The notes: a model not told the origin generated them from the sequence alone. DNA of 64,000 bases from Mesorhizobium sp. M1C.F.Ca.ET.210.01.1.1 (GCF_004791585.1 NZ_SRUU01000022.1:1-64000); one strand, 5' to 3'. Positions 39,494-49,546 are shown, numbered from the stretch's first letter. Translations and numbers: made by a program.

Positions 39494-41907
39494 TGAGGGA
39501 GGCTGGTTTGCGCAGCCATAGGCAGGCCGGTTTGGCACGCCTTTATGGGGCGACAGCTTTGGCATGTCTGTTTGCTTGCGTGGTGCCGACGGTGCCAGCG
39601 CTGGCGCAGACCATTACGGCGAAGCCCGTTCCCTCCGGCACGCAGATGCTGCTGGCCGCCGATACGCTCGTCTACAACAATGACGATCACACCGTGACCG
39701 CCGTCGGCGGCGTTCAGATCGACTATGGCGGCAACAAGCTCGTCGCCCAGCGCGTCGTATACAACCGAGACACCAAGCGCCTCGTCGCCAGCGGCGCCGT
39801 CGAGCTGATCAACAGCGACGGCACCAAGATCAACTCCGACCATATCGACATCACCGACGATTTCGCCGACGGCTTCGTCAACGCGCTGCGTGTCGAGACG
39901 GTCGAGAAGGCTTATTTCGCTGCCGAGAGCGGCGAGCGCATGGGCGGCGTGCTGACGACGTTCCACAACGGCATCTACACCGCATGCGAGCCTTGCGAGG
40001 AGAAGCCCGATTCGGCGCCGACATGGCGCGTCAAGGCGAGAAAGATCATCTGGAACGGCGAGAAGAAGACGGTTCGCTTCGAGAACGCGAATTTCGAGTT
40101 CTTCGGCTTCCCGCTCGCCTATCTGCCGGCCTTCGAGATCGCCGACCCGACGGTCAAGCGCAAGAGTGGCTTCCTGATCCCGGGCATCGTCTACAACAAC
40201 CATCTCGGGGTCGGCGTCAAAGTCCCCTATTATTTCGCGCTCTCGCCGACCTATGACCTGACCGTTACCGGCAGCGGCTACACAAAGCAGGGCTTCCTCG
40301 GCGAGGCCGAATGGCGCCGGCGCTTCAACAATGGCGAATACAGCCTGAAGATCGCCGGCATCAATCAGCAGGATCCCGACGCCTTCATCGGCGCGGGCAA
40401 TCGTCATACGGTCGATTCGGGAGATTTAAACGATCCGAACAAGTTCCGCGGCATGATGGGCACAAAGGGCCAGTTCGCCATCAACGAGCGCTGGAACTTC
40501 GGCTGGGACGTGCTGCTGCAGACCGACAAGAACTTCTCGCGCACCTACAACATCGAAGGCTACAACGAGCTCGTCCACCAGTCGTCGATCTACCTGACAG
40601 GCCTGAGCGACCGTAACTATTTCGACGTCAGGGCAATGCGCTTCGAGGTGCAGGAAGACACGCTGTCCAGCGACCCGACGGCGCGCTCGGCCAAGCAGCC
40701 CTGGGTGCTGCCGTCGTTCGACTACGCCTATATCCCCGACATGGCGGTGGCCGGCGGGCAACTGTCGCTCAACGTCAACGCGCGCGTCATCAGCCGCGAC
40801 CGGCTCGACGCGGTGTTGGCCAACAGCGCAGATGCGACGTCCATCAACAATGTGCGCGGCCTCGAGGGCCAATCCAGCCGGCTGACGGCGGAAGCCGAAT
40901 GGAAGCGCACCTTCACCACCGACGGCGGCCTGCAGCTGACGCCGCTGCTGGCGCTGCGCGGCGACACCGGATACAACTCGGAGACCTCCGCCTCGCTGGC
41001 CGCGGTCAACCAGATGGCGACGAATCTCGGCGAGGACGTCGACATGCGCTCCTCGCTCGCCCGCTACATGGCGACCCTCGGCCTGGAGGCGCGCTGGCCG
41101 CTCTTGTTCTCGATGCCGAATTCCAGCCACGTACTGGAGCCGACCGCACAGATCTTCGTGCGGCCGAACGAGCAGTATGTCGGTGGCCTCGCCATTCCGA
41201 ACGAGGACGCGCAGAGTTTCGTCTTTGACGCCACCACGCTGTTCGAGCGCGATAAGTTCTCGGGCTATGATCGCATCGAAGGCGGCACGCGCGCCAATGT
41301 CGGCTTCCGCTATTCGGGCGCCTATGAAAATGGCTGGGGCACCAACGCCATCTTCGGCCAGTCCTATCAGTTGGGCGGCCAGAACTCCTTCGACGCGCCG
41401 GACCTCGTCAATGTCGGCGCCTATTCGGGGTTGCAGACCGCGAACTCCGACTATGTCGGCCTTGTCGGCTTCAACAGCCCGAGCGGCTTCTCCGGCTCGC
41501 TCAGCGGCCGTTTCGACGAGCAGACCTTCGAGGTCAGGCGCGCCGAGATCAAGGCCGCCTATTCCGGCCTGCCGGTTTCGCTGAGCGCCAAATATGCCTT
41601 CATCCAGGCGCAGCCGCTCTACGGCTTCGCCACCGACCGCCACGAGGTCACGCTCGGCGCCTCGACGCATCTGGCCGAGAACTGGCGGGTCTTTGGAACC
41701 GGCACCTACGATCTCCAGACAAGCGTCCTGGTCAAGGACGGCGTCGGCTTCGCCTACAACGATTCCTGCTTCACCTATGTGATGACGTTCTCGCAGACGC
41801 GCGATACGGTCACCAAGGAAGTGTCGCAGAATATTGGCTTCAACCTGTCGTTCCGCACGCTCGGCGATTTCGGCTCGTCGACCAGCGCCGTCAACACTAT
41901 CCAGTAG
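39493..41907 (+). CDS. lptD: LPS-assembly outer-membrane protein LptD
   Basis: The protein has about 804 residues. A signal peptide ends near VPALA-Q, and an N-terminal OstA/LptA-like domain (about 40-150) is shown by LLAADTLVYNNDDHTVTAVGG. The rest is a large C-terminal beta-barrel. LptD inserts LPS into the outer leaflet together with LptE. Two starts compete: GTG 39493 overlapping the lptG stop with AAGGAAG upstream, or TTG 39508 with GGGAGG. I list the former. Confidence 0.9.
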   Translation: MREAGLRSHRQAGLARLYGATALACLFACVVPTVPALAQTITAKPVPSGTQMLLAADTLVYNNDDHTVTAVGGVQIDYGGNKLVAQRVVYNRDTKRLVASGAVELINSDGTKINSDHIDITDDFADGFVNALRVETVEKAYFAAESGERMGGVLTTFHNGIYTACEPCEEKPDSAPTWRVKARKIIWNGEKKTVRFENANFEFFGFPLAYLPAFEIADPTVKRKSGFLIPGIVYNNHLGVGVKVPYYFALSPTYDLTVTGSGYTKQGFLGEAEWRRRFNNGEYSLKIAGINQQDPDAFIGAGNRHTVDSGDLNDPNKFRGMMGTKGQFAINERWNFGWDVLLQTDKNFSRTYNIEGYNELVHQSSIYLTGLSDRNYFDVRAMRFEVQEDTLSSDPTARSAKQPWVLPSFDYAYIPDMAVAGGQLSLNVNARVISRDRLDAVLANSADATSINNVRGLEGQSSRLTAEAEWKRTFTTDGGLQLTPLLALRGDTGYNSETSASLAAVNQMATNLGEDVDMRSSLARYMATLGLEARWPLLFSMPNSSHVLEPTAQIFVRPNEQYVGGLAIPNEDAQSFVFDATTLFERDKFSGYDRIEGGTRANVGFRYSGAYENGWGTNAIFGQSYQLGGQNSFDAPDLVNVGAYSGLQTANSDYVGLVGFNSPSGFSGSLSGRFDEQTFEVRRAEIKAAYSGLPVSLSAKYAFIQAQPLYGFATDRHEVTLGASTHLAENWRVFGTGTYDLQTSVLVKDGVGFAYNDSCFTYVMTFSQTRDTVTKEVSQNIGFNLSFRTLGDFGSSTSAVNTIQ

Positions 41908-42142
41908 CGGGGGCCAGCAAGCGGAGGCAGGCGCGGGCCACGGCGCTGCGCATCGCTTCGGGCGCGGACGATGCCGCGGACCTTGATTTGGCGCGTGATC
42001 CTTCGAAAATGAAGGCGATTCTCGGGGTCATGCGGCGGCGACATTGTTTCGCCGCATAAGACAGGCATGGGGTCGACCACATAGCGCATGCGTTCGGAGG
42101 ACGTGCGGCGCCGTCGTGGCGGATAGGAATTGGGAAGGTGAG

Positions 42143-43069
42143 ATGAGGAAATACCTGTTTTCGGCAGGATTCGCGCTGCTGGTGGCGGCGACCTCGGTTT
42201 CGATCACGGCGATGACGCCGCCGGCATTCGCCAGCCAGATCAAATATGTCGTCAACAACGTACCGATCACCACTGGCGACATCGCGCACCGCGCCGCATT
42301 CTTCAAACTGCAGCGCAAGAAGGGCGATGCAGCGCAGGAGATGATCGACCAGACGCTACGCCTTGCCGAGGCAAGACGGCTCGGCATCCGCATCACCGAC
42401 CAGCAGGTCGATGCCGCCTATCAGCGTTTTGCCTCCAACAACAAGATGCCGCTGGCCAAGCTCGACGCCATCATGACGCAGTCGGGCGTCACCAAGGAGC
42501 ATTTCAAGGAATTCATCCGCGCGCAGATGGCCTGGAACCAGGCGCTCAGCGCGCGCTACCGCTCTGGCGAAGGCGGCTCGGTGACCGAGCAGGACGCCGT
42601 CCGCCGCATGCTCGACAAGGGCGGCTCCAAGCCGACCGCGATGGAATATATGCTGCAGCAGGTCATCTTCGTGGTGCCCGCCTCAGAGCGCTCCGCCACG
42701 CTCGCCAAGCGCAAGCGCGAGGCCGATGCCATGCGCGCCCGCTTCAACGGCTGCGCCACCACGCGCGAATTCGCCAAGGGGCTGCTCGACGTCACGGTGC
42801 GCGATCTCGGTCGCGTGCTGGCGCCGCAATTGCCGTCGGACTGGGCCGAGCAGATCAAGGCAACCAAGGTCGGCGGCGCGACGCCGACGCGCGAAACCGA
42901 ACGCGGCGTCGAGTTCATCGGCATCTGCTCCTCGCGCGAGGTTTCCGACGACAAGGCCGCTCAGATGGTGTTCCAGGCCGAAGGCGGCAGCAACGACAAG
43001 GACGCCGACGAGCTCAGCAAGAAATATGTCGACGAACTGCGCAAGAAGGCCACCATCGTCGAGCGCTAA
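42143..43069 (+). CDS. SurA-like periplasmic chaperone
   Basis: The 308-residue protein has a signal peptide (MRKYLFSAGFALLVAA, cleaved near AFA-S) and a SurA N-terminal domain: VVNNVPITTGDIAHRAAFFKLQ and QEMIDQTLRLAEARRLGIRITDQQVDAAY. A clear parvulin rotamase domain is not evident: the C-terminal half (about 170-308) lacks its usual pattern. Position between lptD and pdxA is that of surA in many proteobacteria, so it should assist folding of outer-membrane proteins such as LptD. Confidence 0.8.
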   Translation: MRKYLFSAGFALLVAATSVSITAMTPPAFASQIKYVVNNVPITTGDIAHRAAFFKLQRKKGDAAQEMIDQTLRLAEARRLGIRITDQQVDAAYQRFASNNKMPLAKLDAIMTQSGVTKEHFKEFIRAQMAWNQALSARYRSGEGGSVTEQDAVRRMLDKGGSKPTAMEYMLQQVIFVVPASERSATLAKRKREADAMRARFNGCATTREFAKGLLDVTVRDLGRVLAPQLPSDWAEQIKATKVGGATPTRETERGVEFIGICSSREVSDDKAAQMVFQAEGGSNDKDADELSKKYVDELRKKATIVER

Positions 43070-43175
43070 AGCGCGTCGCGATCTTTCAGATTCGCTCCGT
43101 GTGCTTTAGGTTTTTGATTTACGCATGTCTTTGTCCCGAAACCGGTTCCCACTTTCGGGAGACATGCTTTAGGGC
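43070..43175. repeat. Rhizobial intergenic palindromic element
   Basis: The core stem pairs gcatgtct (43123-43130) with agacatgc (43160-43167) and encloses a second stem, cccgaaa with tttcggg, around ccggttcccac. The flank aaagcgcgtcgcgatctttc is also typical of this dispersed rhizobial repeat. A variant occurs at 55259-55303. It may act as an RNA hairpin between surA and pdxA. Confidence 0.7.
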
Positions 43176-43250
43176 GTTTCGGTACATGACAGAACAAGGC
43201 TCGAGCCTCCCGCCCTACCCCGAAACAGGCACGGCATTTCGCTGGGCACC

Positions 43251-44285
43251 ATGAGCATGCGCAGGAACGACGCGCCGCTGGCGCTCAGCGTCGGCGATCC
43301 ATCCGGCATCGGGCCCGATATCGCCATCGCCGCATGGCAGGCGGGCGACAGCGCCGGCGTGCCGCCGTTCTATCTGCTTGCCGACCCGGCCCTGATCGAG
43401 GCCCGTGCGCGCGAAATTGGTCTCACGGTGGCGATCATGGAGACCTCGCCGGGGCAAGCGGCGCATCATTTCCCCCGCGCGCTGCCCGTTGTTCCGCTCT
43501 ATGCCCGCCATCTGGACGCTCCAGGAAGGCCGAATCCGGCCAACGCCGCGGGCACCATCGAAGCGATCGACCGCGCGGTCGCCGATTGCCTCGCCGGCCG
43601 CGCCGCCGCGGTGGCCACCTGCCCAATCGCCAAGAAGCCGCTCTACGACGCCGGCTTCCGCTTCCCCGGCCACACCGAATACCTGGCGCATCTGGCCTCG
43701 CGCCATACCGGCACCGAGGTGACGCCGGTGATGCTGCTTGCCGGACCCGAACTGCGCACCGTTCCCGTCACCATCCACATCCCGCTCGCCGAGGTGCCGA
43801 AGGTCCTGACGAGCGAGCTGATCGTCGCCACAGGCCGCATCACCGCCGCCGACCTCCAGAGCCGCTTCGGCATCGCCAGGCCGCGGCTCGCCATTGCCGG
43901 GCTCAATCCGCATGCCGGCGAAGGCGGGGCGATGGGCACGGAGGATCTGTCCATCGTGCTGCCTGCCGTCGAGGCGCTCAAGGCGGAGGGCATCGATGCG
44001 GTCGGACCGCTGCCGGCCGACACCATGTTCCACCCGCGGGCACGAGCAAGCTATGACGCGGCGCTTTGCATGTATCATGACCAGGCACTGATCCCGGCCA
44101 AGACGCTGGCCTTCGACGAGGCCGTCAACGTGACGCTCGGCCTGCCCTTCATCCGCACCTCGCCGGACCATGGCACGGCCTTCGACATCGCCGGCAAGGG
44201 CATTGCGCGGCCCGAAAGCCTGATCGCGGCGCTGAGGCTCGCGCGCCGGCTGGCCGACAGCGGCCGCCATGCCGCCGCCGCATGA
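43251..44285 (+). CDS. pdxA: 4-hydroxythreonine-4-phosphate dehydrogenase
   Basis: The 344-residue enzyme has LALSVGDPSGIGPDIAIAA at the N-terminus. Metal-ligand histidines lie in FPGHTEYLA, in LNPHAGEGG and in the C-terminal SPDHGTAFDIAGKG motif. It oxidises 4-phospho-hydroxy-threonine with NAD(P) in the pyridoxal phosphate pathway. It is located between the SurA-like gene and ksgA in the conserved order. An in-frame ATG two codons later is possible. Confidence 0.93.
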   Translation: MSMRRNDAPLALSVGDPSGIGPDIAIAAWQAGDSAGVPPFYLLADPALIEARAREIGLTVAIMETSPGQAAHHFPRALPVVPLYARHLDAPGRPNPANAAGTIEAIDRAVADCLAGRAAAVATCPIAKKPLYDAGFRFPGHTEYLAHLASRHTGTEVTPVMLLAGPELRTVPVTIHIPLAEVPKVLTSELIVATGRITAADLQSRFGIARPRLAIAGLNPHAGEGGAMGTEDLSIVLPAVEALKAEGIDAVGPLPADTMFHPRARASYDAALCMYHDQALIPAKTLAFDEAVNVTLGLPFIRTSPDHGTAFDIAGKGIARPESLIAALRLARRLADSGRHAAAA

Positions 44286-44307
44286 GGCTCGATTGAGCGG
44301 GGGGCGC

Positions 44308-45141
44308 GTGACCATCGACGGATTGCCGCCGCTGCGCGAGGTGATCGAGCGGCACGGCTTGCAGGCGAAGAAGGCGCTCGGCCAGAACTTCCTGCTCGAC
44401 CTCAATCTGACGAGCAAGATCGCGCGCGCCGCCGGCGACCTCAGCGAGACGACCGTGATCGAGGTCGGCCCCGGCCCCGGCGGCCTGACCAGGGCGCTGC
44501 TCTTCAACGGAGCGCGGCGCGTGATCGCCATCGAGCGCGACGAGCGCTGCCTTGAGGCGCTGGCCGAGCTGTCCGGCCACTATCCCGGCCGGCTCGAAGT
44601 CATTCCCGGCGATGCGCTGAAGACGGATTTCGCCGCCTTGGCCGGGCAGGCAAATGGCGGGCCGGTGAAGGTCGTCGCCAACCTGCCTTACAATATCGGC
44701 ACCGAGCTTCTGATCCGCTGGCTGACGGTGGCGGACTGGCCGCCCTTCTATCAATCGATGACGCTGATGTTCCAGCGCGAGGTCGCCGAGCGCATCACCG
44801 CCAGCCCGGGCAGCGACGCCTATGGCCGGCTCGGCGTGCTTGCCGGCTGGCGCACGGAAGCAAAGATCGCCTTCGACGTGCCGCCGCAGGCTTTCACCCC
44901 GCCGCCCAAGGTCACCTCCTCGGTGGTGCATCTGGTGCCGCGCGCCTCCCCCTTGCCCACCGACGGCAGGAAGCTCGGGCGCGTCACCGAAGCCGCCTTC
45001 GGCCAGCGCCGCAAGATGCTGCGGCAAAGCGTGAAGAGCCTGGGTGGGGAAGCGCTGCTCACCCGCGCTGGCATCGACCCGACAAGGCGGGCGGAGACGC
45101 TCAGCGTGGAAGAGTTCGTGCGGTTGACGAACGCGGTGTAG
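44308..45141 (+). CDS. ksgA: 16S rRNA dimethyladenosine transferase
   Basis: The 277-residue methyltransferase starts at GTG 44308, giving the family N-terminus IDGLPPLREVIERHG behind a GGGGGG run. It shows KKALGQNFLLDLNL, EVGPGPGGLTRALL (SAM motif I) and NLPYNIGTELL (motif IV, catalytic NLPY). It dimethylates two adjacent adenines (A1518 and A1519 in E. coli numbering) of 16S rRNA. It ends in a bidirectional-looking hairpin shared with the convergent gmk gene. Confidence 0.93.
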   Translation: MTIDGLPPLREVIERHGLQAKKALGQNFLLDLNLTSKIARAAGDLSETTVIEVGPGPGGLTRALLFNGARRVIAIERDERCLEALAELSGHYPGRLEVIPGDALKTDFAALAGQANGGPVKVVANLPYNIGTELLIRWLTVADWPPFYQSMTLMFQREVAERITASPGSDAYGRLGVLAGWRTEAKIAFDVPPQAFTPPPKVTSSVVHLVPRASPLPTDGRKLGRVTEAAFGQRRKMLRQSVKSLGGEALLTRAGIDPTRRAETLSVEEFVRLTNAV

Positions 45142-45152
45142 AAGCGCCCTGC

Positions 45153-45174
45153 CCTTCTCCCCTGTGGGAGAAGG
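45153..45174. terminator. Hairpin between convergent ksgA and gmk
   Basis: A perfect 9-base stem (ccttctccc with gggagaagg) with a ctgt loop lies between the two stop codons. There is no strong T-run. The same sequence type recurs between rhizobial genes. It could stop transcription from both sides. Confidence 0.5.
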
Positions 45175-45183
45175 AGAGGTGCC

Positions 45184-45858
45184 TCACTCCGTCTTCTCGT
45201 CCAGCAACCCGGAAATGAAGTCGAACAGGCCAGGCCGGCGGTCGCGGCGCAGGCGTTCGGCGGTGACGATGGCGCGGACCTCGGCGAAGGCGCGGTCGAG
45301 ATCGTCGTTGACGATGACGAAGTCGTATTCCTTCCAGTGCTCGATCTCGACGCGGGCATTCTTCAGCCTGGTTTCGATGACCTGCTCCTGGTCCTCGGCG
45401 CGGCGCTTCAGGCGCGCCTTCAATTCCTTCATCGAGGGCGGCAGGATGAATATCGAAACGATATCGGCGCGCATCTTCTCCTTGAGCTGCTGGGCGCCCT
45501 GCCAGTCGATGTCGAACAGCATGTCGCGGCCTTCGGCCAGCGCCATTTCCGCCGGCTCGCGCGGCGTTGCATAGAAATTGCCGTGCACCTCGGCCCACTC
45601 CAGCAGCGCATCAGAATCGCGCAGCCGTTCGAACTCGCGCATGGTGCGGAAATGATAGTGGACGCCTTCGATCTCCGAGCCGCGGCGCGGCCTGGTGGTG
45701 ACGGAGACCGACAGCTCCAGGCTTGTGTCGCTTTCCAGAAGATTGCGCGCAATCGTCGACTTGCCGGCGCCCGACGGCGACGACAGCACCAGCATCAACC
45801 CACGGCGGCGGATGCGGGACCCCAGATCCCTGGCGGCCGTCGGTTCCTTGGCAACCAT
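45184..45858 (-). CDS. gmk: Guanylate kinase
   Basis: The 224-residue kinase starts at MVAKEPTAAR, with the P-loop SSPSGAGKST (residues about 26-35). The GMP-binding segment TTRPRRGSEIEGVHYHF follows, and then DIDWQGAQQLKE. It phosphorylates GMP to GDP. GGAG lies 8 bases before ATG 45858. It follows yicC with 5 bases between, a pairing common in proteobacteria. Confidence 0.93.
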   Translation of the reverse strand: MVAKEPTAARDLGSRIRRRGLMLVLSSPSGAGKSTIARNLLESDTSLELSVSVTTRPRRGSEIEGVHYHFRTMREFERLRDSDALLEWAEVHGNFYATPREPAEMALAEGRDMLFDIDWQGAQQLKEKMRADIVSIFILPPSMKELKARLKRRAEDQEQVIETRLKNARVEIEHWKEYDFVIVNDDLDRAFAEVRAIVTAERLRRDRRPGLFDFISGLLDEKTE

Positions 45859-45863
45859 CCCCG

Positions 45864-46754
45864 TCACTCCAGATTCTGAACCTGTTCGCGAAACTGGTCG
45901 ACCACCGCCTTGAGTTCCAGCCCAATCGCGGTAACCGCGGCGGCGTTCGACTTGGAGCATAAGGTATTCGATTCGCGATTGAATTCCTGCGCCAGAAAAT
46001 CGAGCTTGCGGCCGACGGCGCCGCCGTTGCCGAGCAGCGCACGCGCGGAAGCGACATGCGTCTTCAGCCGGTCGATCTCCTCGCGGATGTCGGCCTTGGT
46101 GGCGAGGAAGGCTGCTTCCTGATGCAGCCGCGCCGCGTCGAGATTGGCCGACGCATCCATCAGCAGGCGGACCTGTTCGGCCATGCGCTCGCGGATCGCC
46201 GCCGGCTCGCGCGACGGGTCGGCCTCGGCCTTCAGCGTCAACGCCTCGATGGTGCCGATATGGCCGGACAACAGTGTGCGCAGCGCGGCACCCTCGCTCT
46301 GCCTTGCCTGCTCCAACCCGGCGAGTGCCGTGTCCAGCGCCGACAGGATCGCGGCGTCGAGGGCACCCCGTTCCTCCTCCGTCTCGACCGTCTCCGGGAT
46401 ATCGAGGACGCCGCGCAGCGCCAGCAGACCGTCGGCGGTGGCGGGCTGGGTGCCGAACTGCTCCTGCAGGCGTCTGGCCAGTCCCGCCAGGTCCTTCAGG
46501 AAGGCCTCGTTGACCACCGGCTGCGCCTGCTGCGCGACGCCACGGGCGACGGTCAGCGTCGCCTGGAAATTGCCGCGCGCGAAACGCTTCTGCACGGTCT
46601 GCCGTACAGCGGTCTCCAGCCGGTCGAAGCCTTGCGGCAGCCGCAGCCTGACCTCGACGCTCTTGCCGTTGACCGATTTCACTTCCCAGGCGATCGACGT
46701 GCCGTTGTATTCAGCAACGGCTCGCGCGAAACCGGTCATGCTCTGCACGTTCAT
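45864..46754 (-). CDS. YicC family protein (putative endoribonuclease)
   Basis: The 296-residue protein begins MNVQSMTGFARAVAEYNG and has the C-terminal DUF1732 segment with AQEFNRESNTLCSKSN and GLELKAVVDQFREQVQNLE, both diagnostic of YicC/YloC. Members have been shown to cleave RNA. Long frame upstream of ATG 46754 is spurious. Placed between mltG and gmk. Confidence 0.88.
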   Translation of the reverse strand: MNVQSMTGFARAVAEYNGTSIAWEVKSVNGKSVEVRLRLPQGFDRLETAVRQTVQKRFARGNFQATLTVARGVAQQAQPVVNEAFLKDLAGLARRLQEQFGTQPATADGLLALRGVLDIPETVETEEERGALDAAILSALDTALAGLEQARQSEGAALRTLLSGHIGTIEALTLKAEADPSREPAAIRERMAEQVRLLMDASANLDAARLHQEAAFLATKADIREEIDRLKTHVASARALLGNGGAVGRKLDFLAQEFNRESNTLCSKSNAAAVTAIGLELKAVVDQFREQVQNLE

Positions 46755-46908
46755 GATGCGCGTTACCCCTGTCGCAGCTCCGGGCTCGATTGCCCGAACA
46801 TGCACCCCTTGCAAAACGCTGGACTTCTGGCCAGCGTCGGATTTCCCCTCAAAACATGAATACGGCCCGGCGTCAAAGGAAGCGGGCGGATCCGGCGACC
46901 GCTGCGGC

Positions 46909-48147
46909 CTACTGGGCGGCGTCGCCGCCCGCGTCGCCATTCTCGCCGCTGTCGCCGGAGCCGGTACTGTCATCAGGGGCGGCCGGCGCCGTGGTCTGGC
47001 CGGAGGCCTTGGCGGCATCGTCGGCCTGCTTCTTCTGCAGCGCCCGGTAACGGGCAACGTTCTGGTTGTGCTCTTCCAGCGTCGCGGCAAAGACATGGCC
47101 GCCGGTGCCGTCGGCGACGAAATAGAGGTCGTCGGTCTTCGACGGATTGGCCACAGCCTCCAGCGCGGCGCGGCCCGGATTGGCGATCGGCGTCGGCGGC
47201 AGGCCTTTGATCAGGTAGGTGTTATAGGGCGTCTGCTTGTCGATGTCGGACTGATAGATCGGCCGGTCGGCCGGTTTGCCCTTGCCGCCGAACAGGCCGT
47301 AGATGATGGTCGGATCGGACTGCAGCCGCATGCCCTTGGCCAGCCGGTTGAGGAAGACGGCGGCGACGCGCGAGCGCTCGTCGCCCCTGCCCGTCTCCTT
47401 CTCGACGATCGAGGCGAGGATGACGAAGTCCTCCATATTGGCCACCGGCAGGTCGGGCGCACGATGCGCCCAGACATCCTCGATAAGCTTCTTCTGGTCG
47501 GCGACCAGCTTGTCGATCATCTGCTGCCTGGTGGCGCCACGGGTGAAACGCAGCGTGTCGGTCGCGATGCTGCCCTCGGGCGGCATGGACGCCGGCATGT
47601 CGCCGGTCAGCGCCTCCTGGTCGGCCACGCGCTCAAGCGCCTGCTCGACCGTGAGCCCCTCGGGGATGGTCAGCGAATACATCACCGACTTGCCGCTCTT
47701 GAGCAGCTCCATGATGTCGCGCATCGAGGCGCGCGGCTTGATCGCGTATTCGCCGGCCTTCAGCGCGGAATCATTGCCGGTTGCGCGCACGCCGAGCCTG
47801 AAGATGCGGGCATCGCTGATCAGGCCGCGGCGCTCCAGCTGGTCGGCAATCTCCTGCACACCGGTGCTTGGCTTGACCATGAAGGTGTCGCCATTGGCCG
47901 ACGGACCTGGCTCGACGAAGGCCTGCATGCCGAAATAAAGCGCAGCACCCGAGGCAAGCACGATCAGGATGACCACCGACAGGAAGAAATTCAGGAACAC
48001 GACGACCTGGCTGCGCGATGCGCGCGAGCGCTTCGACGGCGGCGGTGTGCCGGCCTCGGGGCGGAGCGCTTCGGCGGCTGTCTTGGGCACGATCGGTCCT
48101 TGGGTCTGGCGCTGTCCGAATTCCCCGCCGCCCGGATTTGTATTCAT
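46909..48147 (-). CDS. mltG: Endolytic transglycosylase MltG
   Basis: The 412-residue protein has a cytoplasmic Pro-rich N-terminus, one transmembrane helix (VVVFLNFFLSVVILIVLASGAALYF, about 48-72) and a YceG/MltG domain. Its active-site region ILASIVEKETGRGDERSRVAAVFLNRL contains the catalytic Glu. LQSDPTIIYGL and LPPTPIANPG follow. The C-terminal 40 residues are Ala/Gly/Asp-rich and disordered. It cuts nascent peptidoglycan strands, setting glycan length. Confidence 0.92.
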   Translation of the reverse strand: MNTNPGGGEFGQRQTQGPIVPKTAAEALRPEAGTPPPSKRSRASRSQVVVFLNFFLSVVILIVLASGAALYFGMQAFVEPGPSANGDTFMVKPSTGVQEIADQLERRGLISDARIFRLGVRATGNDSALKAGEYAIKPRASMRDIMELLKSGKSVMYSLTIPEGLTVEQALERVADQEALTGDMPASMPPEGSIATDTLRFTRGATRQQMIDKLVADQKKLIEDVWAHRAPDLPVANMEDFVILASIVEKETGRGDERSRVAAVFLNRLAKGMRLQSDPTIIYGLFGGKGKPADRPIYQSDIDKQTPYNTYLIKGLPPTPIANPGRAALEAVANPSKTDDLYFVADGTGGHVFAATLEEHNQNVARYRALQKKQADDAAKASGQTTAPAAPDDSTGSGDSGENGDAGGDAAQ

Positions 48148-48249
48148 AGCGCCCTACCGTCTCATCTCGCAAGGAATCCCCCAGCGGAAGCTAGGGGAGA
48201 ATTTGGCAAAAATGACGGCAGGTGGCGGGACTGCCGGCTAGCTGGCCTT

Positions 48250-49512
48250 TCAGCCACCATAACGTTGGAAGACGAGCGAGGCGTTGGTGCCGCCGAAGCC
48301 GAAGGAGTTCGACAACGCCACATCGATCTGGCGCTGGCGCGGCTTGTTCGGCACGAGATCGATCGCCGTCTCGTGTTCCGGGTTGTCGAGATTGATAGTG
48401 GCGGGGGCGACGTTGTCGCGGATGGCGAGGATCGAGAAGATCGCCTCCGCGGCGCCTGCGGCGCCCAGCAGATGACCGATCGACGACTTGGTCGACGACA
48501 TCGAGATCTTGGAGGCGGCATTGCCGACCAGCCGCTCGACGGCGCCGAGCTCGATCGTGTCGGCCATGGTCGAGGTGCCATGCGCGTTGATGTAGTCGAG
48601 GTCGGCGGGCGCGAGCTTCGCCCGGTTCAGCGCCGCCGTCATGCAGCGGAACGCGCCGTCGCCGTCCTCCGCCGGAGCAGTGATGTGATAGGCGTCGCCC
48701 GTCAGGCCATAGCCGGTGACCTCGGCGTAGATCTTGGCGCCGCGCGCCTTGGCGTGCTCGAGCTCTTCCAGGACGAGAACGCCGGCGCCCTCGCCCATGA
48801 CGAAGCCGTCGCGGTCGCGGTCATAGGGGCGCGAAGCGATCTCGGGCGTATCGTTGCGCTCGGTGGAGAGCGCGCGGCACGCCGCGAAACCCGCCATGGA
48901 AAGCCGCGTGATCGGCGCCTCGGCGCCGCCGGCCACCATGACGTCGGCATCGCCCCACATGATCAGCCGTGCGGCATCGCCGATGGCGTGCGCGCCGGTC
49001 GAGCAAGCGGTGACGACCGCATGGTTCGGGCCCTTCAGCCCGTGCCGGATGGAAACCTGGCCGGAGACCAGATTGATGATCTGTCCGGGAATGAAGAACG
49101 GGCTGATGCGGCGCGGACCGCGCTCCTTCAGGATCATCGCGTTCTCGGCGATGCCGTCGATGCCGCCGATGCCGGAACCGATCAGCACGCCGGTAGCGCA
49201 CTGATCCTCATGCGTCTCGGGCTTCCAGCCGGAATCGGCCAGCGCCTCGTCGGCGGCCGCGATGCCGTAGAGGATGAAGTCACCGATCTTGCGCAGTTCC
49301 TTCGGCTCGAGCACGGCCTCGGGATTGAAGGTGCCGTTGGTGCCGTCGCCGCGCGGAACGATGTGGGCGATCTTGCAGGCAAGGTCGTCCACCTCGAACT
49401 CGGTGATGCGGCGGGCAGCGCTGCGGCCGGAAAGCAGTTCCTTCCAGCTATGCTCGACGCCCATGCCGAACGGCGAAAGCAGGCCAAGGCCCGTGACGAC
49501 GACACGCCTCAT
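48250..49512 (-). CDS. fabF: Beta-ketoacyl-ACP synthase II
   Basis: The 420-residue condensing enzyme has the nucleophile Cys170 (VVTACSTGAHAIG), the histidines in INAHGTSTMAD and IGHLLGAAGA, and the usual VVVTGLGLLSPFG start. It elongates acyl-ACP with malonyl-ACP. It follows acpP (34 bases) in the same direction, as in most proteobacteria. Confidence 0.95.
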   Translation of the reverse strand: MRRVVVTGLGLLSPFGMGVEHSWKELLSGRSAARRITEFEVDDLACKIAHIVPRGDGTNGTFNPEAVLEPKELRKIGDFILYGIAAADEALADSGWKPETHEDQCATGVLIGSGIGGIDGIAENAMILKERGPRRISPFFIPGQIINLVSGQVSIRHGLKGPNHAVVTACSTGAHAIGDAARLIMWGDADVMVAGGAEAPITRLSMAGFAACRALSTERNDTPEIASRPYDRDRDGFVMGEGAGVLVLEELEHAKARGAKIYAEVTGYGLTGDAYHITAPAEDGDGAFRCMTAALNRAKLAPADLDYINAHGTSTMADTIELGAVERLVGNAASKISMSSTKSSIGHLLGAAGAAEAIFSILAIRDNVAPATINLDNPEHETAIDLVPNKPRQRQIDVALSNSFGFGGTNASLVFQRYGG

Positions 49513-49546
49513 CGCAGGTCCTCCCAGGTGATGCCTGCGAAAAGCC

